This document shows positions 42,940-52,817 of a stretch of 64,000 nt of DNA, piece after piece; the first letter of the stretch is position 1, and every line of letters starts with the position of its first letter. Made by a program: the position numbers and the translations under genes. Source of the stretch: Atherix ibis (taxonomy: Eukaryota > Arthropoda > Insecta > Diptera > Athericidae); the NCBI GenBank assembly GCA_958298945.1, contig OY282606.1, positions 86,497,696 through 86,561,695 on the forward strand, read 5' to 3'. Under the pieces are notes generated by a model, which did no database searches, was not told where the DNA came from, and saw only the letters and a program-made list of their open reading frames with translations.

Positions 42940-44565
42940 TATGTTGTCCCTGGTAGGGTGGTATTAAAGAGGATATTATTTACTATCTAAAAACAATTTG
43001 TCTTTAATTTCATCTACAAACTATAATTTAAATCAATTAAATTTATTCCAAATGCACGTAAAGCTTTAACAGAATTTCAACTGATTTATTCAAATAAATT
43101 GTTTTTTTTTACAATTTAAACCACATTAAAACCATTAAAAAAATTGGAGTCTAACAACGATCGTTTTTTCAGTTGAAGACTACACATATATAAAAAAAAT
43201 TGTATTTTATTCAGCTTTTGTTAACGATCTGAACACTCAAGTAGATCTAAAAGACAAAACAAAAAAGAAGTAAGAAAAATTAATTATCCCATTCAACCAC
43301 AAAGAGTATCTAATTTCTATTCTAAAAGCGCCTTTATAAAAAGGTGGAAGAAAACATAATTCGAATAGTAGAAATTTGAAAACATTAAAAATTATTGTAT
43401 GCGAGAGTATGTGTATCTACAGACAGATTTGTAAACTTGAAAAATTCTTACAGTTAGATAATAGTGTCATGCATCCCGAATGACCTAAATCTGTTGAAAA
43501 AAAGCACCGTTGAAAATAATTACACGTATTCCAATGCCATGATGTGCATAGACGAATGGTGGTACGTTAATGTTCAGGTGCCTATCAATTCATCATGTAA
43601 ACAGGTTCTCCTATTCACAATGGAAGAAAAAGTACAGAAAGCCAATAATAGAAAGATATCATCAACATATCATTAGAAATCAATAACTTACTGATATAAT
43701 ATTTAATGTTAGAGCTGTTCGAAAACAATCATCGCACAGGTGAGTTGGTCCACTATCTCAACAACAACAAAAAAAAAAATCAGGTAACATTAATTCGATA
43801 CGTACAGGTCGGTGACTATTCATTTGAATAGATTCAAACACATACATACATATTCAAATATTTCAATTTAAATTCTCTTTTCGAAAAAAAAACCATTTGT
43901 TTGGATTCAAAAAAAATATTGTAATTTCCATCGAGTAGCCCAGTAGCTTCGAATTTTTTTTAACCTGATCTTAGAAACTGTTAGTTTAGATACTTTTATG
44001 TTGTCGACATTTTTAATAAGAGAATTTTTCTTTTCTGAAAATAATTTGCTTTCATCATTGAAAATAAAAGTTTTTTAATGGTACGAAGATCGTTTTTAGG
44101 TCTACTCTACTTTTCGAAAGTTAAAATCGTATTGATTTTATTGAAATTTGTCCACTTATTAAGATTAATTTCATTTTTATTTGGAAAATTAATTTTTTCT
44201 TCAATTTTTATTATTATAGGCATTGAAATATTATCACCAGCATCTTAGAAACTTAGATTATTTGGAATTATTATCAAGACCTACACTAGCGGTCATATCA
44301 AATATTTTTCCATAAATAAAATAATAAAAAATAATTGTTTTTTTTATTTAACTTAGAAGGCAGACATTTTGAATTCGGTCACTTTTTGGACAGTTCACTT
44401 ATGAATATCATTTTTTGAGGTAAATTTTATTTGTGGATTAACATTAACAAAAAAACTTCTATCGTTTTTGTAATTTGATTATTATCTGAAAATTTAAAAA
44501 AAAAAAACATTGTCCTGTAGACTAATCTTTAGAAATAAAATCTAGAATATCCCACTTTTGCAGGT
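42940..44565. other. AT-rich interval, no gene recognised
   Basis: The 70-codon plus frame at 43464-43676 has no motif I recognise and no splice or start context that would support it. A few A-rich runs (43770, 43900, 44500) are present. Nothing else stands out. Confidence 0.55.
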
Positions 44566-44569
44566 TAGG

Positions 44570-45277
44570 TTACCTCTTAAGTTAGAGTTGCGACACCACG
44601 TGATCATTATAGCTGATGTCGCCCTGAGAACTTATTGGTACCGAGTGCAGAGTGTTTGGCTTATGTGATATCCTCCTTCTGGACATGAGCAGAAAAGATG
44701 AGAAATTGTCTCCTCTTCCTCCCGGCTTTCAATAATGACAGATATTATGTCTAGCTTATCTTCCTAATATGCAATGACCTATAATGATGCCGATTTGCAT
44801 ACTCATTTAACCTCTACCCGTTATCAGTAGGCTTTTTGTTTTCTTCTGATTCAGATTAATTTAAAGATGTGACACAAGTCAAGATTGCTCCAACTATGGT
44901 TTTTTGTTGACGTCAGCGAAACAGTGAAGGATTCTAGCCTGATATCATTTCTGGTTAAGTCATCTGCTTTACGGTTTCTTGGACTGTAAGTATGTTCGGG
45001 AATCTTCTCGTAGCATATATAAACATAATACTGATTGGCAATTTCATTCAGATATCTACAGCAGTGCTTGACTGCATTCGATCTTATAGTGGGTGACTCC
45101 AGCTGCTTAATTGCTGCCCGACTAATGGGGAAAAATTACGATATCCATGTTAGATATTGTATTTATCGATAGCTTCTACACTGGTCTAGAAGTCGTAGTG
45201 ACATGTTTATATTCACAAATGCAGGGAAGACTCTTGCTCCTGTAATGCCCCTCTTATTTGGACCATCCGTATATGTA
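44570..45277 (-). pseudogene. Non-LTR retrotransposon RNase H region, decayed
   Basis: On the minus strand, right after the foldback mariner, a frame reads IYTDGPNKRGITGARVFP (the TDG motif carries the first RNase H Asp), LRLLDQC, then SRAAIKQLESPTIRSNAVKHCCRYLNEIA, RKADDLTR and, further on, EEEETISHLFCSCPEGG, which matches the zinc-knuckle tail (E.H.LC.CP) of LINE polyproteins. The order is RNase H then knuckle. Frames change several times and stops are common. With the segment at 46146-46600 it forms one LINE split by a mariner insertion. The clade is uncertain; LOA- or jockey-related is possible. Confidence 0.7.
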
Positions 45278-45279
45278 TA

Positions 45280-46143
45280 CGAGGTCTGTTCAAAAAGTAT
45301 CGCGACTTTTTTTTGAATTTCCGCGGGTTACGTATACTCGATTTTCGTTATTTTGTGGCGTTATGTTGGTACTCATGTCTCTCACTTATACCGACAAGTT
45401 CGGTTATTTTGAATATTTAGTTAATTTTTGACAGCTTCTTTGCTTGCACGTGTTTTGGCTCGTCTTCGATTTTTGCTCATTTTCGATCAAAAACAGCATC
45501 GCATTAACATTGCTAAGGAGCTGCTGGACTCTGTTCGCGACGACCCAAATTTGCTCCAGAGGGTCATAACTGGTGACGAATCATGAGTTTATAGTTATGA
45601 CGTGGAAACTAAAGCTCAATCATTCCAATGGAAGCTGCCGCAGAAGCCAAGACCGAAAAAAGCGCGCCAAGTTCGGTCGAATGTGAAGGTTTTGCTTACA
45701 GAGTTCTTCGATTGCAGGAGCGTGATGCATCATGAGTTCTTGTCATAGGGTAGAAAGTTCAATAAGAAATATTACCTGCAAGTTATGCGCAAGTTGCATA
45801 AAGCAATCCGCCAGAAACGCCAGGATTTGTGGAAGAACAAAAATTGGCTTTTGCTATTTTGGCCAAAAACAACACACTAACAATGCCGCAGCCACCGTAT
45901 TCCCTAGATCTGGTCCCCTGTGACTTTTTCTTGCTCCCGAAACAGATTCTTTGATCCATTTTTTGCCAAAACACGTGCAAGCAAAGCAGCTGTCGAAAAT
46001 TAACTGAACATTCAAAATGGCCGAACTTATCGGCATAATTGAGAGACATAAGTACCAATATAACGCCACAAAAAATCGAAAATCGAATAAACATAACCCG
46101 CGGAAAATCAAAAAAAATCGTGATACTTTTTGAGCAGACCTCG
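45280..46143 (+). mobile_element. Foldback mariner D derivative carrying two 5' ends
   Basis: TA at 45278-45279 and 46144-46145, termini CGAGGTCTGTTCAAAAAGTA and, inverted, CGAGGTCTGCTCAAAAAGTA. Length is 864 bp. From the left it is a normal mariner D 5' end with the shared N-terminal deletion and coding sequence to about 45945. From about 45945 to 46143 it is an inverted copy of the family's 5' end, including gattctttgatccatttttt from the first codons and the CACGTG-containing leader. The normal 3' end is absent. The clean TA pair shows it inserted in this form. Confidence 0.85.
45478..45945 (+). pseudogene. Mariner D transposase fragment inside the foldback element
   Basis: Coding similarity begins FDQKQHRINIAKELLDSVRDDPN after the shared deletion junction, then LQRVITGDES followed by a stop where Trp is expected (TGA), ETKAQSFQWKLPQ, KVLLTEFFDCRS, NKKYYLQVMRKLHKAIRQKRQDLWKNKNWLL, then the same deletion of the HHDNAPAH block as in the 36132 copy (LLLFWPKTTH). 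PPYSLDLVPCDFFL is the third block, which keeps its catalytic Asp (CDFF) and has Leu in place of Pro just upstream. It then runs into the inverted 5' end. It has no DNA-binding domain and no second Asp, so it is non-autonomous. Confidence 0.82.
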
Positions 46144-46145
46144 TA

Positions 46146-46610
46146 TATACAGCCGATTCCTCCTGGACCCACTTGGTCGTATTAGAAATTTTGGATTTAT
46201 ACTTAATGCGAAAGTTCAGAACTGCCGTCTTAAAGTCCTTTATTTTTTGGGAATATTTTTATTGTCCTTAAGGATCTTTCCGTATCCAAAATTATATTCG
46301 GTTTACTACCTTGATTTCTTCAGATGCAGGGTTGACCTAGTAGCCAATTGTTTAAGATATATATCTCGATGCAGAAGATGGAGCAAGGTCCCAATAGCCG
46401 CTGTAGATGACATTCTAAGCGGACCCGTAGTGCATATCCACTCTAATCTCTGGACTTTCTTCAGAAGCACTTTATGTTAGGAGGGGCCTTACTATCGCTA
46501 TATGTGTCTATTTAAGGGTATTTGGAGTTTTTAATACGGTTTTCAACGTTCAGGTATCAGTTTAGCTTCGACCCAAGGATCACTCCCAAGTACGTTGCAG
46601 GAATAGCAAA
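46146..46610 (-). pseudogene. Non-LTR retrotransposon reverse transcriptase tail (same LINE as 44570-45277)
   Basis: On the minus strand, YLGVILGSKLN (about 46600-46570) is the YLGV..D..L.W motif after the reverse transcriptase core. Further pieces include LQRLLGPCS and GPGGIG just before the mariner insertion. On the minus strand this segment comes before the RNase H part at 45277, the order expected in one LINE interrupted by the foldback mariner. It is heavily decayed. Confidence 0.6.
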
Positions 46611-46619
46611 GATAAAACA

Positions 46620-47746
46620 TATTCTATAAGGGAAATTGCTGATCGACTTGAAATTATCAACTCTGTAATTTAATTTTGGAAAAGGAAAAAGAAAAAGGTT
46701 TTTTTTTATTATAAGAAAAAGTAGTCAAGCAGAATTTTAGCATATTGCATTTCTAAGTGGAAAAAATTGAGGGGCTGTGGCTCCAGAAATTGGGCGTTAA
46801 TTTAACAGAACATGACTAAATACAGCAAAGCGTCGGTAGATGGAGGTACGTATGATGCGACGCGTAGGAGTAAGGAAACTTTTACTTCGTCTATAAAAAA
46901 AGGAGTACAGTTTGGAATGGGCAAAAGATCGCCAATATAGGACATTAGAACAGTAAAAACAGTTCCTTTAAAGAGATCAGCTGACATTTGTGTTCTGACG
47001 AGAGGATGCTGGGGGGCTACGTAACTAATACTGTAAGATATGATTGAGATGTGGTTACAGTTTTGGGATAGTTGGCAGGACTATGAAAACGATACTTTGT
47101 GTCGGTTTTGGGATAGTTGGGAGGACTTTGAAAACGAAACTTTATTAGAATAAGTAATTAGTGCTAGAGGGATATCCTTCAACATATCCTTTTAGCACTA
47201 ATTTCTTATGATGCACACCATAGTTTTTGCAACTCTGCAATATTCTTAAAGGAGCAGAAGCTGTAAGGATCTTTGAAGAAAATTAAGTTTATTTGTCTTT
47301 GTTAATAATTTTTATAGGAACAGGATCAGCAAGGAGAATTTTTGAGTACTATGATATATCCAACACAGTCACCAAATCTTTCTACCATGGAAATATTTTT
47401 GAGAAGTGTTGGACTAAACAAAAACTGATCAAAATATAGACCGATTCAAGCATTTTGTGAGGTCAAACGGTCGATTAACAATAAAACTTATAAAGGGTCC
47501 TTGGGAGACTCTGAAATAGAGTTCTTCACTTCATATGGGGCATAGCAGATATCAATGAGTTTTTTATTTAGAGAAAGAGATATCTGTGATCCAGTTTTCC
47601 AGAATATAATGATGGAGTTTTATTTGTTTTCCATAATCAAATAACACCTAAAAGGACGTCAGGTGTTACTATTAATAACATCCAAAAGAGTGTGACCTAA
47701 TCGCTGAAGGTGATTCTTAAAGCACTGCTACGAAGAGCGTCTGTCA
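46620..47746. other. Unresolved interval, possible Tc1-like relic at 47330-47560
   Basis: At 47040-47150 a ~51 bp unit containing ttttgggatagttgg is tandemly duplicated. At about 47365-47400 one frame reads YPTQSPNLSTMEIFL, resembling the third catalytic block (SPDLNPIE) of Tc1-like transposases, and some weakly similar sequence follows. No terminal repeats were seen. The rest is unassigned. Confidence 0.35.
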
Positions 47747-47757
47747 ATGTATACCTT
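47747..47757 (+). repeat. Target-site duplication, left copy
   Basis: ATGTATACCTT immediately before the R1-type LINE, repeated exactly at 49588-49598 immediately after its A-rich tail. Confidence 0.85.
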
Positions 47758-49587
47758 TCCTAAGAATGTACGACGCATGCCTGCGGCAAGGCGTTTTTCC
47801 GACCCGATGGAAGCAACAAAGATTGGTTCTTCTCCCAAAAGGGAAGAAACCACCGGACGAGCCAGCTTCCTATCGTCCGCTTTGCATGCTGGATTCGGAC
47901 GGGAAGAACTTGGAGCGGATAGTGGCCGAAAGATTAGAGCAATACATCGATCCTCAACTTTCCGAATTTCAATTCGGATTCAGGAAGGGGAGATCGACCA
48001 TCGACGCGCGTTGGAACTCGTCACGAACATCGCAAAGGAAGCCATCTCAGGAAAGAGCCAAAGGCGGTTCTAAAAAGTATTGCCTCAATGTCACCCTGGA
48101 CATCAAGAATGCGTTTAGCTCGGCCCGCTGGGAACGAATCTTGGAGGCTCTTGAGAACATGGGAGTGCCCTACTACCTACGGAGGATGGTCAGATCATAC
48201 TTCAGTGATCGACTACTGCACTACGAGACCGAGGATGGACCAGCGGAGTATGGGGTTACGGGAGGGGTACCTCAGGGCTCTGTCCTGAGGCCACTCTTGT
48301 GGAACGTCATGTGCGACGGCCTACTCCATCTGGAATTACCGACGAACATAACACTCGTAGCTTTCGCGGACGACGTAGCGGTTGTCCTTGTAGCCAAACA
48401 CCTGGAGGAACTGGAAGCCGCATTCTCCACCTCTATCTGGAGCATAAGACAGTGGATGACATCGGCAGGCCTGTCTTTGGCGAAACATAAGACAGAGGCA
48501 CTCCTTGTGAGTAGCCGGAAGAAAATGGAGACCATCACCATAAGAGTAGGCGACCACGACATCCGGTCGCTACCCTACATCCGGTATCTAGGAGTGGTCT
48601 TGGATGCCAGACTCAATTACAAAGAGCACATCTCCAGCGTCAGCAGGAAGGCGTCAGCAGGACAGGGCGCACTTTTGCGGATAATGCCCAATATCGGAGG
48701 CCCCAGGCAAATCCGAAGGCGACTACTGGCAACTGTGGTTACCTCCGTCTTGCTATACGAAGCACCAGTGTGGGCGAAATCGCTAGAGCTCACAACATAC
48801 CGAACGGTATCACACGATGCAGTCAACGTCGTGGCATCATGCCCACCCATCGACATCCTGGCAGGAGAGCGGGAACGCCAACATCGTAGGAAGAAGGAAG
48901 AGCAGCGAAAGGTCCTCTGTGAAGAGGAAAAACCCGAGAGTCTTCGCCTCTGGCAAGAGAGATGGGACAACTCGACGAAGGGTCGGTGGACTCATCGGCT
49001 GATCCCACATGTCACCAAATGGGTCACTCGCCTGCACGGGGAAGTCGGGTATTACATCACCCAACTCTTGACTGGGCATGGATGCTTCCGGGTATACTTG
49101 CACAGATTCAAGAGAACTGACTCCCCAAACTCTCATCATTGCCGCGATGTGATCGAAGACGCAGAACACGTATGCTTCCAGTGCCCCCTCTACGAGGGGA
49201 CACGGGCAGAACTGGAGAGAAATCTGGACCGTTCTATCAGTCCAGAAAACATAGTGGAGTGTATGCTGAAGAGCCAATCGGCTTGGAACAGAATTGCAGA
49301 GTACGCGGAATCCATTATCAAGGATCTCCACACAACGTACGAAGAATAGGCCGCGAGGCGTCATAACATCGGGACAGTAGTAGCATCAAATAAGAACGCC
49401 CCGGCGAAGTAGTATTTACAAAGAGTGCCACCGGGGAACCATCGTTCCGGGAGCAAGATCAGAGGTGCAGGTTAAGTTTTAGCGAGGTAAAAATCCTGCA
49501 TAACTCGCCTGGCAGGAAAAATTTCCAGGCGAGTACCTTTTGAAGGTTTCCCCCTGTACCTCATTAATCTAAACATAAAAAAAAAAG
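47758..49587 (+). mobile_element. R1-clade non-LTR retrotransposon, 5'-truncated, with poly-A tail and TSD
   Basis: The insert starts inside the reverse transcriptase coding region (tcctaagaatgtacgacg), runs to the end of the polyprotein at 49349, then has a 3' untranslated region of about 225 bp and an A-rich tail (aaacataaaaaaaaaag). Exact 11 bp duplications flank it. These are the hallmarks of target-primed reverse transcription with incomplete first-strand synthesis. It is clearly GC-richer than its surroundings. Confidence 0.9.
47766..49349 (+). pseudogene. R1-type reverse transcriptase, 5'-truncated but open for 527 codons
   Basis: The C-terminal part of an R1-clade ORF2. Motifs in order: YRPLCMLD (36-43), FQFGFRKGRSTIDA (68-81), LDIKNAF with catalytic Asp at 112, GGVPQGSV (166-173), FADD (200-203) and YLGVVLDARLNY. 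Residues 82-98 (RWNSSRTSQRKPSQERA) do not fit the family. The +1-shifted frame of the same DNA reads ALELVTNIAKEAISGK, which does, so two compensating frame changes enclose about 50 bases. SVLRPLLW has Arg where SVLGPLLW is usual. The end carries a knuckle of the form Ser-x2-C-x8-H-x4-C (456-473), the first Cys being replaced by Ser. The apparent start at 47766 is an internal Met, because the endonuclease and ORF1 are missing. It cannot move by itself. Confidence 0.9.
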
Positions 49588-49598
49588 ATGTATACCTT
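49588..49598 (+). repeat. Target-site duplication, right copy
   Basis: ATGTATACCTT following the A-rich LINE tail, identical to 47747-47757. Confidence 0.85.
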
Positions 49599-49599
49599 C

Positions 49600-50625
49600 C
49601 CAAAAAAAGAGGATAACATTGATTTATAAATATAAAATAAATTAGTTTCACAAAATAATTAAATTTTATTACCAAAACTATATTATTTATTGACCTTGAA
49701 ATAAATTCATCTTCAGTTTCTATCAACAATATCAGTGGATAATTTTGGTAGTGACAATTACATCAATAAGAAAAATAAGATATGTTCAGTAAGAGAAATT
49801 ATTTATGCAAAAAATAATCTAGCAAATCAATAGAAAAAATTTAGCAAATTAAGATATCAACAAACTTGGAATTATTTAAATGATTTTTCAAAAAGAGAAA
49901 ATATTCCCTCACATAAGCAATTGGCAAACATAAAAAAAGACCATTAATCTTAGTGGATAATAGAGTCCACAAAAAAAATTCCAATCGAATTAATTCAAAA
50001 GTTTACAAAAACTTAAGCTTTTATTTAATTTATTTAAAATGAAGAAAAAAAAGAAAATAATAATAATAATAAAAATGTATGTTAGTATTACATACTAAAT
50101 TGCATCTGATAAATGGTTTTTTTTTTGCATTTCACAATATTTTTGTTGTTTCTATGAAAATTTCTTACATTAGAAAAAATGACAGAAATTAAATTTAAGA
50201 TGAAACTTTAGATAATATATTTTAATATATTGACTGTTCTTTTTTTGGATGTAATTAAAAAAAAATTATGAACATTAGCATAAAATAAGTGGAATAAAGA
50301 TTTCTATTTGAGTATTGGGAACTAAGTGAGTTAACAATAAAATTATTATAATTAAAAAAGTTCCACTTAGAATAGTATAGCAGATTAATTAATTTATGGT
50401 GAATATTATAATAAATATTCCTATAGAAAGTTATTGAAGATTTTGTTAAATAAAATTTTCTATGCGAACGCAGTTTTAGGAGTGTTAAAAAATTATTTCT
50501 TGCGTTCTTTGTTATCAAAGGGATTTAGATTTCCAAAAAAAAAAAAAAAGTTTATAAAGCTATTAAAATAAATAATATTTAGTAAGTTTTTCATAAAAAA
50601 TTATTTTGTTATGAATTATTTCAAA
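49600..50625. other. AT-rich interval, no gene recognised
   Basis: Contains A-rich runs and chance frames only, for example the minus frames at 49472-49729 (partly in the LINE tail) and 50255-50518. No motifs or terminal repeats. Confidence 0.6.
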
Positions 50626-50949
50626 TATGAGGGCAGTATGATAAGTACCTGTCTTTGGCGACAGGTGGCGCCTCTGGTTAAAATGCTGTCCACCAGTTTT
50701 TAGTAAGATCTTTAAAATAACAGTTATTTATATTTTAGAATGGATTGTCTAATAATTTTTCCTGTCTAATTGAGGTGGTAACTGTGGATATAATCAATAA
50801 AATCTAAGATATAATGAAGAGGTTTGCCGAATGAAGATCAGGGACTGATATTATTTACATTTTAATTAAACTTGTGAAAAATAAGTCATGAAAAAGTTAT
50901 ATGAATAGCTTCAAAGTAGTTGCTCATTTTTAATTGTCAGTTTACAAAA

Positions 50950-51155
50950 TATGGATTCAATACTATAACCCAGATATGAAAGCTTAGTGAGCATAGTGGG
51001 GTTTTCCGCGCAAACATGGTTCAATAAGCCGTAAAAGTAATGGTTATCGTTTTATGGGATGCAAAATGCATAATGTTAACTTAATACTTGGAGAAGAAAA
51101 AGACGGGGAAATACTATGCTAATTTTTTGAACCAATTTGATCAAAAATTGAACAA
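50950..51155 (+). pseudogene. Mariner F transposase, middle part
   Basis: The frame WIQYYNPDMKA corresponds to the WIHHYTPE block just after the first catalytic Asp. VMVIVLWDAKCIML then corresponds to KVMATVFWDAHGI, and YLEKKKTGKYYANFLNQFDQKL to the YLEKGKTI..YY segment. Frame changes and stops occur between pieces. The N-terminal DNA-binding region cannot be found, and the second catalytic block would lie where the LINE block begins. Confidence 0.7.
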
Positions 51156-51181
51156 CTGTTGTTCACTGATGCCGTGAACTG

Positions 51182-51980
51182 TTGTTCACTGATGCCGCCG
51201 CTGACACCGATATTACATCTTTTACGGTTGTCGAACTTTTTGGCTGCAGCACCCGCACACTATGTTGTGGAATTTTCCCTTATAGGGCAGCTCCATATTA
51301 CGGGGAGCTGTGGGACATCAAAACGGCAATTGAAATTGCGACCAATATTCCCAGCCAAGAAAACGTTATTATTTTTAGCAACACCCTTGTCGCCCTTAAA
51401 GCCATTTGTGGCCCATCGAGTGACCCAGTACTTAGCGCAATTCGTCATAGCCTACTTAGCAATAGGAGTGTCGAGTTTCAATGGGTGGCAGGGCATGTGG
51501 GAATTGTGGGTAATGAAAGTGCTGACAAGTTGGCTGGAGAAACACTCCGTCGGCCAGTGATCACAGTCATTCCCAATCTGCCTCGCCTACTAACAGAATG
51601 GCAACTAACACCTTTAGCCATCCGCAGACACGATAACTGGACCAATAGCGACACTTTTTTGTCGACTCATTGGAGAATCACTAACAAACCAGTGTATTCA
51701 ACATCCATACCAAAATTCTGGGCGCGAAAGCTCCTCAGAATCCGGATTTGACATACTGCTCTTACCCATAACTTCCTTTTTGGCAACACCAATCGTCCCT
51801 TCTGCCAATCTTGTGGCACCCATTTCACTATCATCCATATTCTACAGGAATGCCACATAACCAAGAACTACTTTGCGAGCAGGATTCCTCCTATTATGGA
51901 GCTCCCCGACCCAACAACTTCATTCCCTAGTCCCCTATTTAAACTTCTACAACTTACTAATCTGCTCCACAAAATATAAC
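51182..51980 (+). pseudogene. LINE RNase H domain and CCHC knuckle
   Basis: Frame 1 (to 51751) reads FTDAAADTDI (first RNase H Asp), YYGELWDIKTAIEIA (Glu), VIIFSNTLVALKAI where FSDS/TDS is expected, so the third residue is Asn, and WVAGHVGIVGNESADKLAGE, a strong match to the terminal RNase H motif. KPVYSTSIPKFWARKLLRIRI is followed by TGA where HTALTHNFLF continues in the same frame (Gly to stop). The knuckle is CQSCGTHFTIIHILQEC (C-x2-C-x7-H-x4-C). The end LLQLTNLLHKI has its natural stop near 51980. This is a dead 3' fragment of a LINE polyprotein. Confidence 0.85.
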
Positions 51981-52006
51981 AAAATTCTTAATATTCCATA
52001 CCACTA

Positions 52007-52072
52007 ACTTCGTAGTACGTGTGGGAAATCATCCAGTCTCTCTCAGATGATTTCCCACACGTACTACGAAGT
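52007..52072. repeat. Perfect 27 bp inverted repeat (hairpin) in the LINE 3' region
   Basis: The left arm 52007-52033 begins ACTTCGTAGTACGTGTGG. The right arm 52046-52072 is its exact reverse complement. The spacer is 12 bases (cagtctctctca). Confidence 0.95.
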
Positions 52073-52259
52073 CGCCAAATGGCCTCACGGTTGTGGCGCT
52101 ATGAAGTGGCCCCTGGCACATGTCTAAGGGACCTTACAAACAACAACAACAACAAACGATTATATTTTAGGTATCCGGTTGTGTTGGTAACGTCGGAAAA
52201 GATCTGGTGCAAGAGGCTTTCTATCATTCTGTACTTTGTTCATGCCTAGACAGCTAGAC

Positions 52260-52545
52260 TAGACCGAGAGTGGAATATTTCTTCTTAAAAATTGGCCAAA
52301 CATCAGCAAACCAGTCCACTTTGAAATTTTGGACAGTAAAACTTCTCAGAATTTAGGTTGGGTATACCGCACATAATTTACTCTTGAGAAACAAATGTCA
52401 CCATTTATGCCATTCTAGTGATTTAAATCAAAATTTCTTCTGAATAGGACATCTTCAACAAGTCCTTTTCCAAGTCCTCTTTATAATTTTCTAAAACAAT
52501 CTATTATGATCCACAAAATTTAACCAGTGGAGTAATGCTACAAAT
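52260..52545 (+). pseudogene. Second, older copy of the same LINE C-terminal region
   Basis: Broken frames read FLLKNWPNISKPVHFEILD, RTSSTSPFPSPLYNFLKQ and SIMIHKI. They parallel FLSTHWRITNKPVYSTSIP, TTSFPSPLFKLLQ and NLLHKI of the preceding LINE fragment in the same order. It is more decayed and lacks the RNase H core and knuckle cysteines. It is either an older insertion of the same family or a tandem duplication. Confidence 0.65.
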
Positions 52546-52589
52546 TTCTACTCATTAAGCGAATTCTTCAAATTTGCTCTCTAGTGACT

Positions 52590-52790
52590 TTATTTTCTTT
52601 CCGAATAAAAAATGGCTTAACGGAATTTGCTTCACGATAAACAAGCAAGTCATCGCTAAAACAGAAACATATTTTTTAGATGTCTCCAAAAACTCAAAAA
52701 CTTATTGAACGATCCTCGATTTCACATCGAGCTCAAAAGCGGATTATGTTGAGAAAAAATTACAATAAAACAAACATTTTCTTCCCTAGG
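52590..52790 (+). pseudogene. Mariner F transposase, C-terminal part
   Basis: One frame reads FPNKKWLNGICFTINKQVIAKTETYFLDVSK. It corresponds to the segment FPNLKKWLGGRRFTSNEDVIAQT of mariner G in this window, immediately after the third catalytic block. Traces of the end (IELK, EK) are visible near 52730. This places the end of the mariner transposase beyond the LINE block and proves the nesting. Confidence 0.7.
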
Positions 52791-52817
52791 ACGAGTTATT
52801 ATCATACTGCCCTCACC

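Larger units (their letters stand above)
51160..52160 (+). mobile_element. Non-LTR retrotransposon 3' part (RNase H, zinc knuckle, CAA-repeat tail)
   Basis: Coding to about 51980, then a 3' region containing a perfect hairpin (52007-52072) and ending in a CAA repeat (caaacaacaacaacaacaaa, 52138-52157), a typical short-repeat LINE tail. The 5' junction shows a ~22 bp tandem duplication (gaactgttgttcactgatgc at about 51154 and 51177). It sits within mariner F. Confidence 0.7.
50628..52815 (+). mobile_element. Mariner F, decayed, interrupted by LINE fragments
   Basis: The left terminus TGAGGGCAGTATGATAA follows TA at 50626-50627. The right terminus at about 52790-52815 is its inverted form (ttatcatactgccctca). 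Mariner transposase pieces lie at both sides of a 1.4 kb LINE-derived block: 50950-51155 and 52590-52790. The outer distance is 2188 bp, but without the LINE block it is about 0.8 kb, so this mariner is also internally deleted. Confidence 0.75.

Noticed and set aside
43464..43676. 70-codon plus-strand frame
   Set aside because: There is no recognisable domain or splice context, and the length is possible by chance.
47747..48073. Separate 108-codon gene
   Set aside because: It overlaps the R1 reverse transcriptase in another frame. Only its part at about 48000-48060 is meaningful, as evidence for the compensating frameshifts.
48272..49364. Minus-strand frames of 96, 117 and 175 codons
   Set aside because: They are shadows of the GC-rich reverse transcriptase coding strand without motifs.
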